NCBI RefSeq assembly: GCF_037975245.1
Contig: NC_092567.1
Location: 14,772,876-14,836,875, forward strand
Origin: Apostichopus japonicus
Lineage: Eukaryota; Echinodermata; Holothuroidea; Aspidochirotida; Stichopodidae
DNA length: 64,000 bases
Direction of reading: 5' to 3'
The notes under the pieces were generated by a model. It was not told where the DNA came from and searched no databases. It saw only the letters and a program-made list of their open reading frames with translations. The stretch's first letter is position 1, and every line of letters begins with the position of its first letter. The position numbers and the translations under genes are program-made. This document shows positions 61,594-64,000 of the stretch, piece after piece.

Positions 61594-62870
61594 GTAATCA
61601 TTCACATAAACTATGAAACAAGAACCAAAAGGGGGGGGGGGGGGGTCAAAGGTTATCAGTATTGACCTCAAATATGCTAGAAAGTGGGATAATGGTCACT
61701 GATTCTCAGATTTCAACATGCATTTTACTGCCACCCAACTGTAAGCCTTTGGCATCGCTGAGATGTTAAAAATGTCTAGTGGAACCCTCCCTCTTCTATG
61801 TAGGCTGCAAATAATATGGAGGTAAATTAAAGCCACTGGGAAAATACATTTGAAAACTTCTGGCAATTTGTAACGCACTAAAACTTTAGGGCCAATAAGG
61901 ATGACCTTTAAGAAGAGTGAAGTTGGTATTGTTACTTGACATAATTGTTGGAAATGCTTTGGACTAATATATTATAATAATAATAAAAATAATATCCACT
62001 CTGCAAAGCTCTCATGGTACAAGGAAACGAACAACCAATAACCAGACACATAATAACAGTCCTAGAAATTAAGGAATGTCAAAAAAGGCCTCCATTAAAT
62101 AAAATGCGAATTCTTCTTAAAAGTACTGATATATGTCTGGAAGATGCAATTTGAAATAAAAGAAAGATTTTCAAAATTGATTTCATGCTGGAACGTAAAA
62201 GCACGGAAGTAAAAATGAGGATATCAATATCACAGAACCAAATTCCATTGGCATTTTTTCATCAAGGTATCGTTAAGAAAATATATAAATCAACACTTTA
62301 TAACTGCCCTAAAGACAAAAGACCCATGTTTAGAAGAAAGTGTATGCACCTCCATGGTTTACACAGCTGGATTCTTTCTTGTTTCTGCATTCTGAATTTT
62401 TATTGCCCACCTTTGCATTTATCACTGATGAGACCAATCACTTTACACTAGTTATGGCCATGCATTCACAAAGTACCTGTAATTTACAGACTTAAAAATG
62501 GACTGATTTATGTTTCTAGGGTAGTATGTGTTGCTAGACCAGTGTTCTCGTAAATAAATTGGTTGATCTTCTTGCGATAGGAGAGAAGGAACTTGTTGTT
62601 ATTTTTTCAAGAGTTACTCTTTACTAGAGAGGGAGATCTTTATTAACATTGAAACATTTTTCTTATTTCCTGCCTATTCTAGAATTCATACTTGGGTAAA
62701 TTTATAAGAGGCAATAAGACATACAAGTATTTATTAGTTGATTTAAGTATTTATAGTTGATAAGTATTTATTAGTTGATTAGTTGATTTCTTAAAGGCAT
62801 TTTCTGGTAGCTGTTCAAGTAACTTGATTGCTTTAACAGAATTGCGGGAAATTTTTCTGCCTCCTTTTAG
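61594..62870. other. Downstream intron of the helix-loop-helix gene
   Basis: A G-run lies at 61631-61646 and a small tandem of TAGTTGATTTAAGTATTTA near 62726-62790. Other acceptor-like sites at about 62484 and 62684 run into stops within six codons in the required phase. Confidence 0.4.
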
Positions 62871-62935
62871 TCAAAGCTACGTCCTGTACATCTAGTGAAG
62901 ATATGAATTGTTTGAATTTGGTGACTTTTTATTAA
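62871..62935 (+). CDS. Candidate terminal exon of the helix-loop-helix protein
   Basis: A strong acceptor, TTTTTCTGCCTCCTTTTAG, ends at 62870. In the phase required by exon 3 the frame reads VKATSCTSSEDMNCLNLV and stops at TAA 62933-62935, for a 139-residue protein. The stop lies at the boundary of the repeat at 62934-63580, so the coding end may be shaped by an insertion. A weak GTGACT donor at 62921 is the alternative, in which case the gene runs on beyond the window. No AATAAA lies close by. Confidence 0.4.
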
Positions 62936-63580
62936 TGCATCTGGCAACAGCAGTCATGAATGACATCACTGTTCTGAAGGAGTAGAGAAGAGGAAGTAGG
63001 GGGCGCTATGTACGTTAATATAAGAGTAAAATAATGCGGTAATAATGTTTTGTTCGTGACCGAGGTTTGTTTACAAGTGATCAACAAGATGGCGATCTAA
63101 AAATACGAAGAAAACTAAACTCTGGGTTTACTTTAAATCTTTTGGTGGAGATAGCAGCGAGTCTGCAGACCAATCACATCATGGCATTGGGGCAAAATTT
63201 TGTGCTTATTGTTCTTCTTGATATGTGAATGTAGACACCGGAATATTTTATTTCTACAAACAAGTTGCATTTGGATGAAATTCTTAAAAGGGCCTACAGA
63301 GAACATTTATGACTAAGCAAACATCCAAAATGTGTCACATTTCAATGATAAATCAACAAAAAGAATAATATTGGAAAGTAATTAAGCTTTGACTAAAAAA
63401 AACTAGTTCTATATACCGGGCCAATGTTGACATCACAGACTACCTACTGTGATACACTTCCTTGAGTATGGAGGGCTTTATCAGTATGGTCAAAATGGTC
63501 TACATTCAACAACTATATCCAGAGTTTGGAAAAAGAATTGCATTGGGTTTTCAACTGACAGTGTGGAATAGTCTTTGGTT
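62934..63580 (+). repeat. Unnamed interspersed repeat, copy B
   Basis: It shares ordered blocks with 26852-27275 (AATGCATCTGGCAACA at the start, GTGTGGAA near the end) in the same orientation. About 200 extra bases, including a GGGGGCGCTATGTACG patch and AACAAGATGGCG, are present only here. It directly follows the predicted stop codon of the helix-loop-helix gene. Confidence 0.7.
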
Positions 63581-63589
63581 CCTTGCTCA

Positions 63590-64000
63590 AAGCAAAGGAA
63601 CCTTTGTAGTCAGGTCAGTGTGTGTATGTGTGTGACACTTTAGTTTTTCAGCATGATAATTCAACAAGGGGATGATTGATCAATGCCATAATTAATGGTG
63701 ATCAACAAGGAATTAATGAAGCCTATTGATATTGGTGCTCATATCATGAATATTAATGAGGTCAGATGGTCAACCGTCAAAATCTTCAAATTGCAATAAC
63801 TTGGCGACCACAAGTTGGAGTTTCTTCAAACTTGGTATGGACATATTGGTAGACCGCCTATACAAGTGGATTTGTCTTGCAATTGATTCATGCATATTTA
63901 TGAGGAGGCGGGGCTGAGCGTTACTTTTGTACCAAAGTTTCTATACACGATAACTCAACAAATAAATGATTGATCTCTTTGTATTTAGCTAGTATAAGCT
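63590..64000 (+). repeat. Dispersed repeat fragment running off the window
   Basis: A GTGTGTGTATGTGTGTG stretch is followed by TTCTTCAAACTTGG and ATTTATGAGGAGGCGGGG. The first of these recurs around 43.55 and 54.57 kb, which marks it as part of the same dispersed family as the half-site repeats. It continues past the right edge. Confidence 0.45.

Noticed and set aside
62471-62700. Alternative exons after acceptor-like sites near 62484 and 62684 for the helix-loop-helix gene
   Set aside because: In the required phase both reach a stop within six codons; the acceptor at 62870 is stronger and stays open longer.

Overview
The window looks like AT-rich eukaryotic nuclear DNA from an invertebrate animal. 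Microsatellites, minisatellites, tRNA-derived SINEs and small inverted-repeat elements fill most of it. The only convincing coding sequence is in short exons with GT..AG junctions, and no long uninterrupted gene exists. A marine deuterostome such as an echinoderm fits the repeat style and long introns, but this is inference; no marker gene proves it. Nothing looks bacterial, viral or organellar.

Genes. (1) A plus-strand gene at about 55.9-62.9 kb is the best-supported locus. Three coding exons (56751-56883, 57889-58034, 61518-61593) join in perfect phase to give an N-terminal tail, an arginine run and a helix-loop-helix domain. A likely 5'UTR exon ends at 55958, and a plausible terminal exon (62871-62935) would give a 139-residue protein. 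The basic region lacks the usual E-R-x-R-R DNA-contact residues. (2) A minus-strand first coding exon at 3246-3466 encodes 66 residues of disordered, Ser/Thr/Pro-rich sequence. A candidate next exon (2943-3058) would finish a 104-residue protein carrying an NPEY motif. A GC-richer minus-strand exon ending at 41483 may be its 5'UTR exon, making 3.5-41.5 kb one long intron. (3) A weak two-exon plus-strand transcript (45063 donor to 48604 acceptor) has only short ORFs.

Repeats by region. 0.7-9 kb: a dispersed family carrying GACAGGTAAG, a long palindrome and a 147-bp retroposon. 12-17 kb: G-rich tracts, a recent 142-bp tandem duplication, and nuclear-receptor-like half-site repeats. 22 kb: a second retroposon copy with perfect 15-bp target duplications and a hammerhead-ribozyme-like core, next to a 38-bp tandem array. 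24.8-25.2 kb: a tRNA-derived SINE. 28.7-31.4 kb: a 23-copy array of a 117-bp pyrimidine-rich unit. 36.4 kb: a 47-bp array. 38 kb: head-to-head relatives of the retroposon. 42-55 kb: several MITE-like elements, including an 829-bp element with 19-bp perfect inverted repeats ending in TTAA. 51 and 60 kb: two oppositely oriented copies of one SINE. 26.9 and 62.9 kb: two copies of an unnamed repeat.

The genes show no evident functional link. The most unusual signals are the hammerhead-like retroposon family, the helix-loop-helix gene with a degenerate basic region, and hairpins shared between otherwise different loci.
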